The notes below the pieces were generated by a model. That model searched no databases and had not been told where the DNA came from. It saw only the letters and a program-made list of their open reading frames with translations. A program made the translations under genes and the position numbers. A DNA stretch of 64,000 nt from Sphingobacterium pedocola (lineage in GTDB: Bacteria > Bacteroidota > Bacteroidia > Sphingobacteriales > Sphingobacteriaceae): the NCBI RefSeq assembly GCF_015209965.1, contig NZ_MU158692.1, forward strand, positions 105,310-169,309, read 5' to 3'. This document shows positions 34,021 to 42,052 of this stretch, piece after piece (the stretch's first letter is position 1; every line of letters begins with the position of its first letter).

Positions 34021-34998
34021 TTAATTACTTAGTGCTTTCACTAATATTAAAATCGGCGTGATTTCGAGACTGCAAAGATAAAGAATTAAATAAAAGATTG
34101 AAAACTTATGATGACCTAATAATCCCCAAGCTGTTCGTAAAAACCTATATAGAAACAGAATAGATACAATTATCGAAAACAAAATTAACAAAAAATTAAA
34201 GTAGGTCTTAGGTAAAAACGTAACAAACAGCAGCACCGGCATCAGAAAAAGCATGCTATTAAAATACACCAGATAAAGTATTGTTATGTATTCACGCACC
34301 ATTCGTTCAATTTCAAAGATGAAAGCAATGATACGAATGATTAATATTTTAAGTCCAAAAAGTAAGGCAACTATTCCCGAAATTTTAAGAAAATTTATTG
34401 GATTAAGGGCATTTATGTCGTCAAATCGTGATTGATAAATCGACAAAAACAATCCCAAAGACAAGCTAAAAATCAGATACAAAAAAATATACGGCCAAGA
34501 GGTCATCATATTATCTTCTTTACTAATCTGTTGAAGCTCCCGTTCGTTGTAGTAAGACTCAATAATACGCTGAAAATCTACAGGGAAGAAAAACCGAATC
34601 AAGCCAATACTAAGAAACAACAATATCAACACGCCGATTATCCAATCGGGTCGTTGGGTTTTGTGGAATGAAGGGACAATATCAATCTGCCTTTCCTTGA
34701 TCAATTGGTTCGAAAAAGCAATCCATTTCATAAAATCATTCCCTTTCACAATGAGATCATCTCGGTGTTTCTCCAAGAAGTAATGTGATCTATCTGGGTT
34801 GACAAAAAGCAGGGCTAAATATGAGGAATCTAGCCTCTTATTGAATCCATTATCCAAGCTAACAACTGGACTGCTACCTTGGAACAGGGTATCTTGATAT
34901 TGAGAATAACCAAAGGATGAACCGATAAGCCCTAAAAATACAGTCAACAGATAGTGCCATTTTTTTATATGTTGCCTTTTCTTTTCAAGCCTATTCAT
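34021..34998 (-). CDS. DUF4271 domain membrane protein
   Basis: An integral membrane protein of 325 residues with a first helix near the N-terminus (WHYLLTVFLGLIGSSFGYSQ, possibly a signal peptide), a periplasmic segment to about residue 120, and some seven later helices; the region from PDWIIGVLILLFLSIGLIRFFFP to the end is the DUF4271 domain. Function unknown; the family's place beside hemD suggests a link to tetrapyrroles or envelope physiology. I start at ATG 34998; an in-frame TTG three codons upstream lies within the promoter box and is unlikely. Confidence 0.85.
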   Translation of the reverse strand: MNRLEKKRQHIKKWHYLLTVFLGLIGSSFGYSQYQDTLFQGSSPVVSLDNGFNKRLDSSYLALLFVNPDRSHYFLEKHRDDLIVKGNDFMKWIAFSNQLIKERQIDIVPSFHKTQRPDWIIGVLILLFLSIGLIRFFFPVDFQRIIESYYNERELQQISKEDNMMTSWPYIFLYLIFSLSLGLFLSIYQSRFDDINALNPINFLKISGIVALLFGLKILIIRIIAFIFEIERMVREYITILYLVYFNSMLFLMPVLLFVTFLPKTYFNFLLILFSIIVSILFLYRFLRTAWGLLGHHKFSIFYLILYLCSLEITPILILVKALSN

Positions 34999-35004
34999 TG
35001 CACT

Positions 35005-35062
35005 CAAACTTAGAAAAAATGCTTTGCATTTACAAACTTAGCATAGCGATCTCACGAACTTA
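35005..35062 (-). promoter_or_regulatory. Tandem promoter boxes before DUF4271-hemD (palindrome copy 2)
   Basis: Three boxes on the minus strand: TAAGTTCG (35062-35055), TAAGTTTG (35040-35033) and TAAGTTTG (35012-35005). The middle box's TTTG (35036-35033) stands exactly 20 bases before the last box, so it can double as its -33 element. The palindrome AATGCAAAGCATT (35030-35018) fills the spacer. The last box ends 6 bases before the ATG at 34998. The rest of 35063-35198 has only a decayed 24-base tandem repeat (from 35106). Confidence 0.7.
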
Positions 35063-35198
35063 GCGCAGCATTTTCGTAAATACCGTAATAAAGCGGCCTC
35101 AAATGAATAATCATATTAAAGAAAGGCATAATAATCATATAAAGAATACCGGTAGAGCCCACTCGAACATCTATTTTTTTTCATTCTTATCACCTGTA

Positions 35199-35738
35199 CT
35201 ATTTAATTACCTGGCGATAAATATCGGGAAGATTTCGGCATTGCCCATTGTAATCGAGACCATAACCAACGACAAATTCTTTCTCAATCTCGAAGCCAAC
35301 ATACATGATATTATCAAATTGATGGTTTAGACAAGTCGGCTTTAATAACAATGTACAAACTGATATACTATTAACGCCCATGGCTTCCAGGGCTTCCATC
35401 GTATGTTTGAGTGAGTTTCCCGTATCCACGATATCCTCAACTATAATTACATCTCTTCCGCGTAAATCCATACCTACTCCAATCAACTCGCTTATCCCGC
35501 CTTGATCAGTTCCATTGTAGGAAGCAAGTTTAACAAAGGACATCTCACAGGGCACGTGTACCTGTTTCATTAAGTCGGCCATAAACATAAAACAACCGTT
35601 AAGCACTCCTACAAATACAGGATGTTTCCCTTCATATTTTACGTTAAGATCAATACCTATTAAACGGATACGTTTCTTGATCTGATCGTATTCTATAAAC
35701 GGCTCAAAGTAAAGATCATCGATTTCTATAGACTTCAT
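35199..35738 (-). CDS. hpt: Hypoxanthine phosphoribosyltransferase
   Basis: The 179-residue enzyme has the PRPP-binding loop VIIVEDIVDTGNSLKHT, the flexible loop around SYNGTDQGG, VFVGVLNGCFMFMADLM, and the purine-contact end with EFVVGYGLDYNGQCRNLPDIY. It salvages hypoxanthine (and often guanine) to nucleotides using PRPP. Length matches bacterial Hpt. A TAAGTTTG box lies 20 bases upstream. Confidence 0.95.
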   Translation of the reverse strand: MKSIEIDDLYFEPFIEYDQIKKRIRLIGIDLNVKYEGKHPVFVGVLNGCFMFMADLMKQVHVPCEMSFVKLASYNGTDQGGISELIGVGMDLRGRDVIIVEDIVDTGNSLKHTMEALEAMGVNSISVCTLLLKPTCLNHQFDNIMYVGFEIEKEFVVGYGLDYNGQCRNLPDIYRQVIK

Positions 35739-35757
35739 GCTTAATTCCTTTCTTTAT

Positions 35758-35783
35758 CAAACTTAGATAAAATGTGTTGCATC
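35758..35783 (-). promoter_or_regulatory. hpt promoter with decayed palindrome (copy 3)
   Basis: TAAGTTTG on the minus strand (35765-35758), preceded by TTTTATC and the altered palindrome GATGCAACACATT (35783-35771). The -33 TTTG is not clear. Confidence 0.6.
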
Positions 35784-35786
35784 TAT

Positions 35787-37844
35787 TTATAGCGGAAATA
35801 GTTTATCCAAAATAGATTTTTTCGCTTTTTCTTCCATCTCCATGTCACGCATGATTTGTTCATGTTCGTCGATTACATCAAAATCAAAAGTCGCCGTATC
35901 CCTTATCGCAGGTGCCGCCCGTCTTAATTGGGGCTGTAAAACCACATCATAGAACCCATAATTATCGGGAACCGAAATATTCTTCAATTCACCCATTTTA
36001 TTCATGATATAACCATAGGTATTAAAGTGTCGTTGTACCCACGGCTTGAGATGACCGGTATAATCGAATGAGTTCAACCCCGTTTTTGGACGCGGAATGA
36101 TACTGGACAGAAAGAGACTTTCGCCGATATTCAAATCGGAAGGCTGCTTTAAAAAATAATAATTAGCAGCTTCTGATATCCCATATACATTCTTTCCCCA
36201 TTCGATGACATTCAAATAAACCTCAAATAACCGATCTTTGCTCACCTGCCCGGAGGACTCCATTAGCCAAACTAACAGGATTTCTTCCAGTTTCCTGTTC
36301 ATCGTTTTCTTCCTGTTCAGAAATACATTCTTTACCAGTTGCATAGAGATCGTACTAGCCCCCCTTTTAAATTTCTTCTCTTTAATATTTGTCGCTATGG
36401 ATAGTTTAAACGCCTCTTCTTCAAATCCATTGTGCTTATAAAAGAATGGATCTTCTGTATTCCTGACCGTCGTTTTCAGGATATTGGATATGTTATTTAA
36501 AGAAACGAATTTAGGATTTTCTGCGCCGACAACAAAGGTTCGCAACATTGTGGTGTCGTCGTATGCCTCGTAGACAAAGCTGGAATTCAAGCTATTGACA
36601 TCGGCCTTCCCCCATTTCAAAACTTTTAAATCCTTATCATCAATACTCGACTTAAATATTAGATTTTCTGGATCATCTAATAAGACAGAAAAATCCAAAT
36701 CATACTTCACATTGCCCTCTATTTCTATCCCTTCCAGGCTTTCAAATAACCCTTGTGGAAGGGCGTCAAAAAAATTCTGGACTTTGAACCGGTCTGTATG
36801 TATCGCCAACTCGAGTTTCCGCTTAGGCTTTAATGTATATTTCAGTACCGGACTTGCGGTAAAATTCTCCACGGTCAAATGCGTATGCTCACTCAAGGCG
36901 ATATAATCATTTGCAACCTGAATCCCCCCTTCGGCTATACCGTGAGGAAGAACAATGTCTTGATCGGAAAGTCGATGATGATTGACCACAAGATTTTCGT
37001 ACTCCCATCCGCCTTCAATAAGCAACAGATTTTTACTTTCTTTCTTAATTCGATTAAGATCGAAAACCAGTTTATCGAAACTGACTTTTAATCCATATTT
37101 ACTCTTCAAAAAAGGAACTTCGGTGTTTTTGTCTTTTGCAGAAATCGCCACTTTAAGTTGCTGTGCATCACCATCCACATGTCCTTTCAGGATCCATTCG
37201 GCATCATGTTCGTTTAAGAACATACTAGTCTCAAAATCACCGCCATCAATTGCCGCTTCTGGAATCCGAATCTTTTGCAATGTGTTCTCGTCCTGATAGG
37301 AAACCTCAAAATTCACTATTTGCATATCATTTGGTACTTTCGAAAATACTTGCTTCGCGATTTTTTCGACAAATTCTGCAAAATTACGTTCCGTCGGTTC
37401 TTCAATCACAGTCGTATCCCTTTCTTTTTTTCGGAACAGAAAATCATAGTTGCTCACCGAATCTTTCTTCACAAAGGCAACCTTTCCATCGTACAAATGG
37501 AAATCTCCTATTTTAACATTACTAAACAGTAACGGAAAAAGTCGGATAGAAACACTTAATTTTTGGATTGTCGACAAGGTATCCCGATCTTCGGGAACGA
37601 CAACAACATTTTCCAGTACTACAGTATTAAGTCCGTCAAACTGATATTTCTGGATTTGAAGGTCCACTTTATACACGTTCTTAAGCTTATATTGTACTTT
37701 ACTAACTGCTTCCCGGAGATAAACGTCTCTTTTGGACAGACCTATCGCTACCACCACACCTACCACCACCAGTAGGGCAACTACACTTATCCCAATCCAT
37801 TTTTTTTGATTGGTTGTTATTTTCGGCAGATACTTTTTTAACAT
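35787..37844 (-). CDS. AsmA-like domain fused to GT51 peptidoglycan transglycosylase
   Basis: The 685-residue protein has one N-terminal membrane helix (WIGISVVALLVVVGVVVAIGL), then about 420 residues of beta-rich sequence with AsmA-type features (VQYKLKNVYKVDLQIQKYQF and LSVSIRLFPLLFSNVKIGDFHL), then a GT51 domain from about residue 455 to 630. All GT51 motifs are visible: EDPFFYKHNGF with the catalytic Glu, KRGASTISMQLVKN, RKLEEILLVWLME, and DRLFEVYLNVIEWG. It polymerises lipid II into glycan strands in the periplasm, like MtgA, but MtgA itself is only about 240 residues. No transpeptidase domain is present. It is followed, 100 bases upstream on the chromosome, by amidase and glycosidase genes. 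Confidence 0.88.
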   Translation of the reverse strand: MLKKYLPKITTNQKKWIGISVVALLVVVGVVVAIGLSKRDVYLREAVSKVQYKLKNVYKVDLQIQKYQFDGLNTVVLENVVVVPEDRDTLSTIQKLSVSIRLFPLLFSNVKIGDFHLYDGKVAFVKKDSVSNYDFLFRKKERDTTVIEEPTERNFAEFVEKIAKQVFSKVPNDMQIVNFEVSYQDENTLQKIRIPEAAIDGGDFETSMFLNEHDAEWILKGHVDGDAQQLKVAISAKDKNTEVPFLKSKYGLKVSFDKLVFDLNRIKKESKNLLLIEGGWEYENLVVNHHRLSDQDIVLPHGIAEGGIQVANDYIALSEHTHLTVENFTASPVLKYTLKPKRKLELAIHTDRFKVQNFFDALPQGLFESLEGIEIEGNVKYDLDFSVLLDDPENLIFKSSIDDKDLKVLKWGKADVNSLNSSFVYEAYDDTTMLRTFVVGAENPKFVSLNNISNILKTTVRNTEDPFFYKHNGFEEEAFKLSIATNIKEKKFKRGASTISMQLVKNVFLNRKKTMNRKLEEILLVWLMESSGQVSKDRLFEVYLNVIEWGKNVYGISEAANYYFLKQPSDLNIGESLFLSSIIPRPKTGLNSFDYTGHLKPWVQRHFNTYGYIMNKMGELKNISVPDNYGFYDVVLQPQLRRAAPAIRDTATFDFDVIDEHEQIMRDMEMEEKAKKSILDKLFPL

Positions 37845-37864
37845 GTTCGTCTAAAATTCTCCAA

Positions 37865-37895
37865 TAAACTTAGATAAAATGCTTTGCATTCACAA
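37865..37895 (-). promoter_or_regulatory. Promoter of the AsmA-GT51 gene (palindrome copy 4)
   Basis: TTG (37895-37893), 20 bases containing AATGCAAAGCATT (37890-37878), and TAAGTTTA (37872-37865), ending 20 bases before the start codon. The box deviates from TTTG only in its last base. Confidence 0.7.
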
Positions 37896-37914
37896 GCAAG
37901 ATGATCCCGGTGAT

Positions 37915-38586
37915 CTATAACAAATGCGGCACCTTCAATTGCTTGTCTAAACCTAATCGCGCACGAAGGGAATGCATAAATTTATCTCCAGGATCCGTTT
38001 TAGCGGTAATGTAAGTTGGGTTCATTTCTTTCCACCATATCGTACCACTAAATGCTTGGTACTCGTGGTGACCTATCACATAATCAATGGAATACTTAGA
38101 ACGCAAATATTTTATTAATTTCGTATTGGAATTTAACTGCGCCTCAGTAAGCGGATATTGTGCAGACCCTATATTTTCAATACCAATAGCACAATAATTT
38201 AAGCCAATAGTATGCCGTGCAAAGAAATTCTCCGGTAAAAGTTGATATATAGTCCCGTTTCGTCCAATTACAAATTGAGTAGAAACATTGAGTGTACTTG
38301 CCTTCTGCAAGTCTTTCCGTCCAGGAAGATGCACCGGATTAAACGTTTTAACCGTCGCGTTTACACTCATATTTCCCGTCCAATGTACTACGACCATCCG
38401 CGGGACGATCAATGCTGTGTCAGAATGCACACCGTGACGTTTCAGTAGATATTCCAAAGAGAGACGTTCTCTCTCCGAATTCCAGGTAATAGGACGTTTA
38501 TAAATAAGGGGCTTTTCCTGTGCATTCGGAATAAAAAAACCAAAAACACAGATCAATATCAGGTATGTTGCATGTTTATTTAACAC
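37915..38586 (-). CDS. N-acetylmuramoyl-L-alanine amidase (Amidase_2/AmpD-type), exported
   Basis: The 223-residue protein has a signal peptide (YLILICVFGFFIPNAQ). The Amidase_2 zinc site is visible: VVHWTGN (His), ARHTIGLNYCAIGIENIG with the catalytic-region Glu, and YVIGHHEYQ (His), with a later KTDPGDKF supplying the third ligand region. It cuts the amide between MurNAc and L-Ala, removing stem peptides in the periplasm. Its start codon overlaps the end of the upstream glycosidase gene by 11 bases, which implies coupled translation with an enzyme predicted to cut the stripped glycan. Confidence 0.92.
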   Translation of the reverse strand: MLNKHATYLILICVFGFFIPNAQEKPLIYKRPITWNSERERLSLEYLLKRHGVHSDTALIVPRMVVVHWTGNMSVNATVKTFNPVHLPGRKDLQKASTLNVSTQFVIGRNGTIYQLLPENFFARHTIGLNYCAIGIENIGSAQYPLTEAQLNSNTKLIKYLRSKYSIDYVIGHHEYQAFSGTIWWKEMNPTYITAKTDPGDKFMHSLRARLGLDKQLKVPHLL

Positions 38587-40231
38587 TTTTCGCTATATAT
38601 TCGCTCTCGTTACCTAATCGATCTATTGCTTGAATGGCAACACTATTCAAATTCTGGCCATTTTTAGACTTTCCCAATTCCATCGTTGTGATATTCGCGT
38701 CTAAGATCGCGGTCTCCCATGTATCACCGTAGCGACTATAAAGTACCCAATGAAAAACTTGATCCGGCTGCTTATGTAACCATTTCGCAAAAACACTTCC
38801 TTTTTCCGTCGTCAACAATAAAGTAGGCTGTAAAAGAGGATTAGCAGCTAACCAAGGACTTTTAGGGACAAGCGATTTTTGCTTATATGGCCCGCTACTA
38901 ATCTTATTTAACATTGTAGGACTTTTTGTAAGCCCCGCGATACTCCAATGGACCGCGCCTACGCTATTGGGTATGATTTCTCGTGTAGCCTCGATTTGGT
39001 TTACAATTTCTGTAGGCTTGTCAGACACACTCACACCTACTGTATTCAGCCCAGGCCATAAATGCCGATTATGCGTATTTTCAGATTGCCACCATTTCAA
39101 AAGCGCGGTAAAACTTTGTTTCGACGGATTGATTGGCCAGTATAACTGCGGCGTAAAATAATCAATCCAACCTTTATTCAACCACAACTTGGCATCTGCA
39201 TACAATTCATCGTATTGCGAAGAGCCGGTAACTCCAGCAGGATAACCGGGTTTCCAGATCCCGAAAGGACTTAGCCCAAATTTGACATAATTCTTTTCGG
39301 CCTTAATATCTGTATATACACGTTCAATAAATTTATTTACATTGTATCTACGCCAATCTGCGCGTGACAAGTTCCCACCGGCACTGCGATACGCATTCCA
39401 GGTCTTGTTATCTGGAAAGTCTGCTCCTCCATTGTAAGAAGCGTAAGGGTAGAAATAGTCATCGAAATGGACGCCATCAATATCATAGCGTTTTACAATG
39501 TCCTTTACAACCGCAGCCGCATGATCTTGCGTACGCTGATCGGCAGGATCAAACCAATACATTCCATTTTTTAACCTTACGACATGGTCGGATGCACGGT
39601 TGACCATGGATTGCCCGGTTACGGATCCGCCATTGGTATGGTGAGCACGATAGGGATTAAGCCAAACATGTAACTCTAAACCTCTTTTATGTGCCTCTTC
39701 CACCCAAAATTCTAACGGATCATAAAAGGGAAAAGGTTTTTTACCGGTCTCACCCGTTAAAAAATATGACCAAGGCTCATATTGACTTTGATACAATGCA
39801 TCAGCAGATGGTCTCACTTGAAAAATAACAGCGTTGAAGTTATTGTCTTTTAACAAATCTAACAGATGGACTGCTTCGGCTTTCTGTTGATCTGTAGAGA
39901 GGTTATTCTTAGACGGCCAATTGATATTTGCAACCGTAGCTACCCAAGCCGCGCGAAATTCGCGTTGAACTCGAGGCAACGTTACTTTGATAGAAATATC
40001 TTCCTCTTTAAGAGTCGTCGCCGGCGTGTAACTTGGCGCTCGTAGCGTATCTTTGATTTTCCGAGGAGCTTGCTCTTTCTTTACCGTATCGAGCTTTACA
40101 GATGTGGTCGTACTTTCGACAGGATTACTTGTCGAAATCTTATTACGCTTAGATGAGCATGAATAAAATAAACATGCAACGATCCCCAATAGGGTCAAAA
40201 ACTTGACAATTTGAATCTTCATAGTCTGCAA
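38576..40231 (-). CDS. Glycosyl hydrolase-like lipoprotein, GHL10/DUF187 family (DigH-type)
   Basis: The 551-residue protein has a lipobox LFYSC (Cys at about residue 25) and a Ser/Thr/Lys linker, then a TIM-barrel of the GHL10 family (PF02638): EFRAAWVATVANINWPSK, FNAVIFQVRPSADALY, GLELHVWLNPYRAH, YDIDGVHFDDYFYPY, FGLSPFGIW and WIDYFTPQLYWP. A fibronectin-like C-terminal domain closes it. In E. coli the related DigH cuts glycan strands that lack stem peptides. Overlap with the amidase gene downstream supports the same role here. Outer-membrane anchoring is inferred from the lipobox. Confidence 0.88.
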   Translation of the reverse strand: MQTMKIQIVKFLTLLGIVACLFYSCSSKRNKISTSNPVESTTTSVKLDTVKKEQAPRKIKDTLRAPSYTPATTLKEEDISIKVTLPRVQREFRAAWVATVANINWPSKNNLSTDQQKAEAVHLLDLLKDNNFNAVIFQVRPSADALYQSQYEPWSYFLTGETGKKPFPFYDPLEFWVEEAHKRGLELHVWLNPYRAHHTNGGSVTGQSMVNRASDHVVRLKNGMYWFDPADQRTQDHAAAVVKDIVKRYDIDGVHFDDYFYPYASYNGGADFPDNKTWNAYRSAGGNLSRADWRRYNVNKFIERVYTDIKAEKNYVKFGLSPFGIWKPGYPAGVTGSSQYDELYADAKLWLNKGWIDYFTPQLYWPINPSKQSFTALLKWWQSENTHNRHLWPGLNTVGVSVSDKPTEIVNQIEATREIIPNSVGAVHWSIAGLTKSPTMLNKISSGPYKQKSLVPKSPWLAANPLLQPTLLLTTEKGSVFAKWLHKQPDQVFHWVLYSRYGDTWETAILDANITTMELGKSKNGQNLNSVAIQAIDRLGNESEYIAKSVK

Positions 40232-40335
40232 AGCTACGTTAAAAACACAATAAGATTTGCTTCATAATTAAAATAATGTTATTACCATGATTTTTTTACA
40301 CTATTTAATCCGCTAATTTTCAATATTCGCTCCTA

Positions 40336-41460
40336 TCACTCGGAGATCCCATTTATCGCTTTGCCTTTCAAAAAGACATGTTTTATTTCAAAATCCGTAT
40401 TAAATACCAATAAATTAGCTAGAGATCCGCTATTCAGATTGCCTATTAATGGATTTTTGATCAAGCGCGAGGGGTATAGCGTTGCCATCCTCAACGCTTC
40501 ATCCAACGAAATACCGGCATGATTCACGCAGTTTTCGACGGCTTTTAATAACGTCAAAGCAGAGCCGGAAAGTGTTCCATCGGGCAGTACATAATGGTCT
40601 TTTTCCAGCATATGCTGATAAATCCCTTTACGACAGGAAGCTACCGCATCCGTAATGAGAAAGAGACGATCTCCCAAAAGCTTTTTGCTTAATTTGACCG
40701 CTTCATAATCAACATGAATGCCATCTACGATAATTGAAGCGCTCACCCTGTGGTGATTGAAGGCGGCTCCAGGAAGTCCCGTGTTGCGATGATGTAAGAC
40801 CGACATCGCATTCCAAAGATGGGTAACCGCGTCTATCCCATTATCAAAAGAAGCAGACGCTTCTTCAAAGTTCGCCGCGCTATGCCCCGCACTCATCAGC
40901 ACCTTATACTGTTTTAATAAATTCAAACACACATCATCGATCAGCTCTGGAGCTATAGTGATCATCTTGACGACATCACACGCATCTAAAAACAAGTCGT
41001 TTATCAGCGTTGGAGAAGCGGGGATAACTAGATCTTCGGGGTGAGCTCCCCGCTTTGATGGATTCAAAAAGGGTCCCTCCAAATGTAAACCTAAGGCAAC
41101 CTTAGGATCTGACTGTTTAAAAACAGCTATAGCTTTCTTAAATACATCCAACGTATTGGTCGCCAATGTCAAATAAAAAGAGGTACATCCCTGCAATAAA
41201 AGCTGATTCTCAATAGCATACAATGATTCCTGAGTCAATTCTGCAGAAAACAGTTGGTCTCCAGTTCCATAAATCTGCAAATCGATTAGTCCGGGACAAA
41301 TATATGCTCCGGCAACATCGAAATGTTCGTAATCTTCAGGAATCTGGTCTATAGGAACAATACCAGCTATATGTTCGCCATCTAATAATAAGCTCTTCTG
41401 TTTAATAATGTCGTACTGATTATAAATGATCCCGTTAATCAAAGCTATTCTACAATTCAT
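40336..41460 (-). CDS. nagA: N-acetylglucosamine-6-phosphate deacetylase
   Basis: The 374-residue amidohydrolase has YICPGLIDLQIYG, HLEGPFLNPSKRGAHP (metal site), SAGHSAANFEEA, THLWNAMSVLHHRNTG and LITDAVASC with the catalytic Asp, then GTLSGSALTLLKAV near the end. It removes acetate from GlcNAc-6-phosphate in amino-sugar and cell-wall salvage. NagB is not in the window. Its position next to peptidoglycan-cutting enzymes fits recycling. Length is normal. Confidence 0.96.
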   Translation of the reverse strand: MNCRIALINGIIYNQYDIIKQKSLLLDGEHIAGIVPIDQIPEDYEHFDVAGAYICPGLIDLQIYGTGDQLFSAELTQESLYAIENQLLLQGCTSFYLTLATNTLDVFKKAIAVFKQSDPKVALGLHLEGPFLNPSKRGAHPEDLVIPASPTLINDLFLDACDVVKMITIAPELIDDVCLNLLKQYKVLMSAGHSAANFEEASASFDNGIDAVTHLWNAMSVLHHRNTGLPGAAFNHHRVSASIIVDGIHVDYEAVKLSKKLLGDRLFLITDAVASCRKGIYQHMLEKDHYVLPDGTLSGSALTLLKAVENCVNHAGISLDEALRMATLYPSRLIKNPLIGNLNSGSLANLLVFNTDFEIKHVFLKGKAINGISE

Positions 41461-41526
41461 CCTGCAATATAATAAAATGTGCAGTAATTATTTGGGCTTT
41501 ACACGCTACCGTCGTAACTTAGCTCT

Positions 41527-41658
41527 ATGAACCAAGATCAAAAGACAGAAGTATCAAAATCGTCGAAATTTAACATTCGTACTATGCGAATAATAAATAT
41601 TATCGCCATTTCGGTATTCATCTTGGCTATTGTTTATAAAATATTCCTTTCAAAATAA
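41527..41658 (+). CDS. 43-residue single-pass membrane protein upstream of ridA
   Basis: An ATG-to-TAA frame of 43 codons. The product has a polar, Lys/Ser-rich N-terminus (NQDQKTEVSKSSKFN) followed by MRIINIIAISVFILAIVYKIF, a clear membrane helix with a short basic tail, giving an N-in or tail-anchored topology. It ends 7 bases before the ridA start and is read on the same strand, so the two probably share a transcript. Small single-helix proteins in such positions are often missed. I do not recognise the family. Confidence 0.6.
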   Translation: MNQDQKTEVSKSSKFNIRTMRIINIIAISVFILAIVYKIFLSK

Positions 41659-41665
41659 ATAGATC

Positions 41666-42052
41666 ATGTCACAAAAAGAGATTTTAAATACCGAAAAAGC
41701 CCCCGCTGCTATCGGCCCTTACAATCAGGCAATCAAAGCCGATAAAACATTATATGTATCCGGTCAGATTCCGTTGATTCCGGAAACTATGGAATTGGTA
41801 ACATCTGGCGTAGCAAACGAAACACATCAGGTATTGAAGAATGTAGAAGCCATCCTGAAAAATGCAGGATATGGATTTGAAGATGTTGTGAAAGCGACGA
41901 TCTTTTTGAGCGACATGGGCGATTTCACAACGGTAAACGAGGTGTATGCCCAGTACTTTAACGCTGCGCAGCCGGCACGTGAATGTGTAGCGGTGAAAAC
42001 ACTTCCCAAAAACGTAAACGTAGAAATATCGGTCATTGCTTGGAAAGCGTAG
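41666..42052 (+). CDS. ridA: RidA family enamine/imine deaminase
   Basis: The 128-residue protein matches RidA: IGPYNQAIKADKTLYVSGQIPL, VVKATIFLSDMGDFTTVNEVYAQYF and PARECVAVKTLPKNVNVEISVIAWK, with the substrate-binding Arg in the ARECV stretch and the late Glu in VEISVIA. It hydrolyses reactive enamines made by PLP enzymes. It overlaps the next gene by one base (TAGTG), and a PLP-domain regulator lies just beyond, although the link is only contextual. Confidence 0.96.
   Translation: MSQKEILNTEKAPAAIGPYNQAIKADKTLYVSGQIPLIPETMELVTSGVANETHQVLKNVEAILKNAGYGFEDVVKATIFLSDMGDFTTVNEVYAQYFNAAQPARECVAVKTLPKNVNVEISVIAWKA

Noticed and set aside
34999..35007. TTG start for DUF4271 at 35007
   Set aside because: It would lie inside the TAAGTTTG promoter box; the ATG at 34998 is in frame and better placed.
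35101..35150. 24-base tandem repeat (AATAATCATAT units at 35106 and 35130)
   Set aside because: Only two imperfect copies in AT-rich sequence; too weak to call a repeat array or CRISPR.
41983..42051. Longer N-terminus for the EamA transporter
   Set aside because: The extra 23 codons lie within ridA and give a charged Cys/Arg/Lys stretch unlike the family; the GTG at 42052 fits better.
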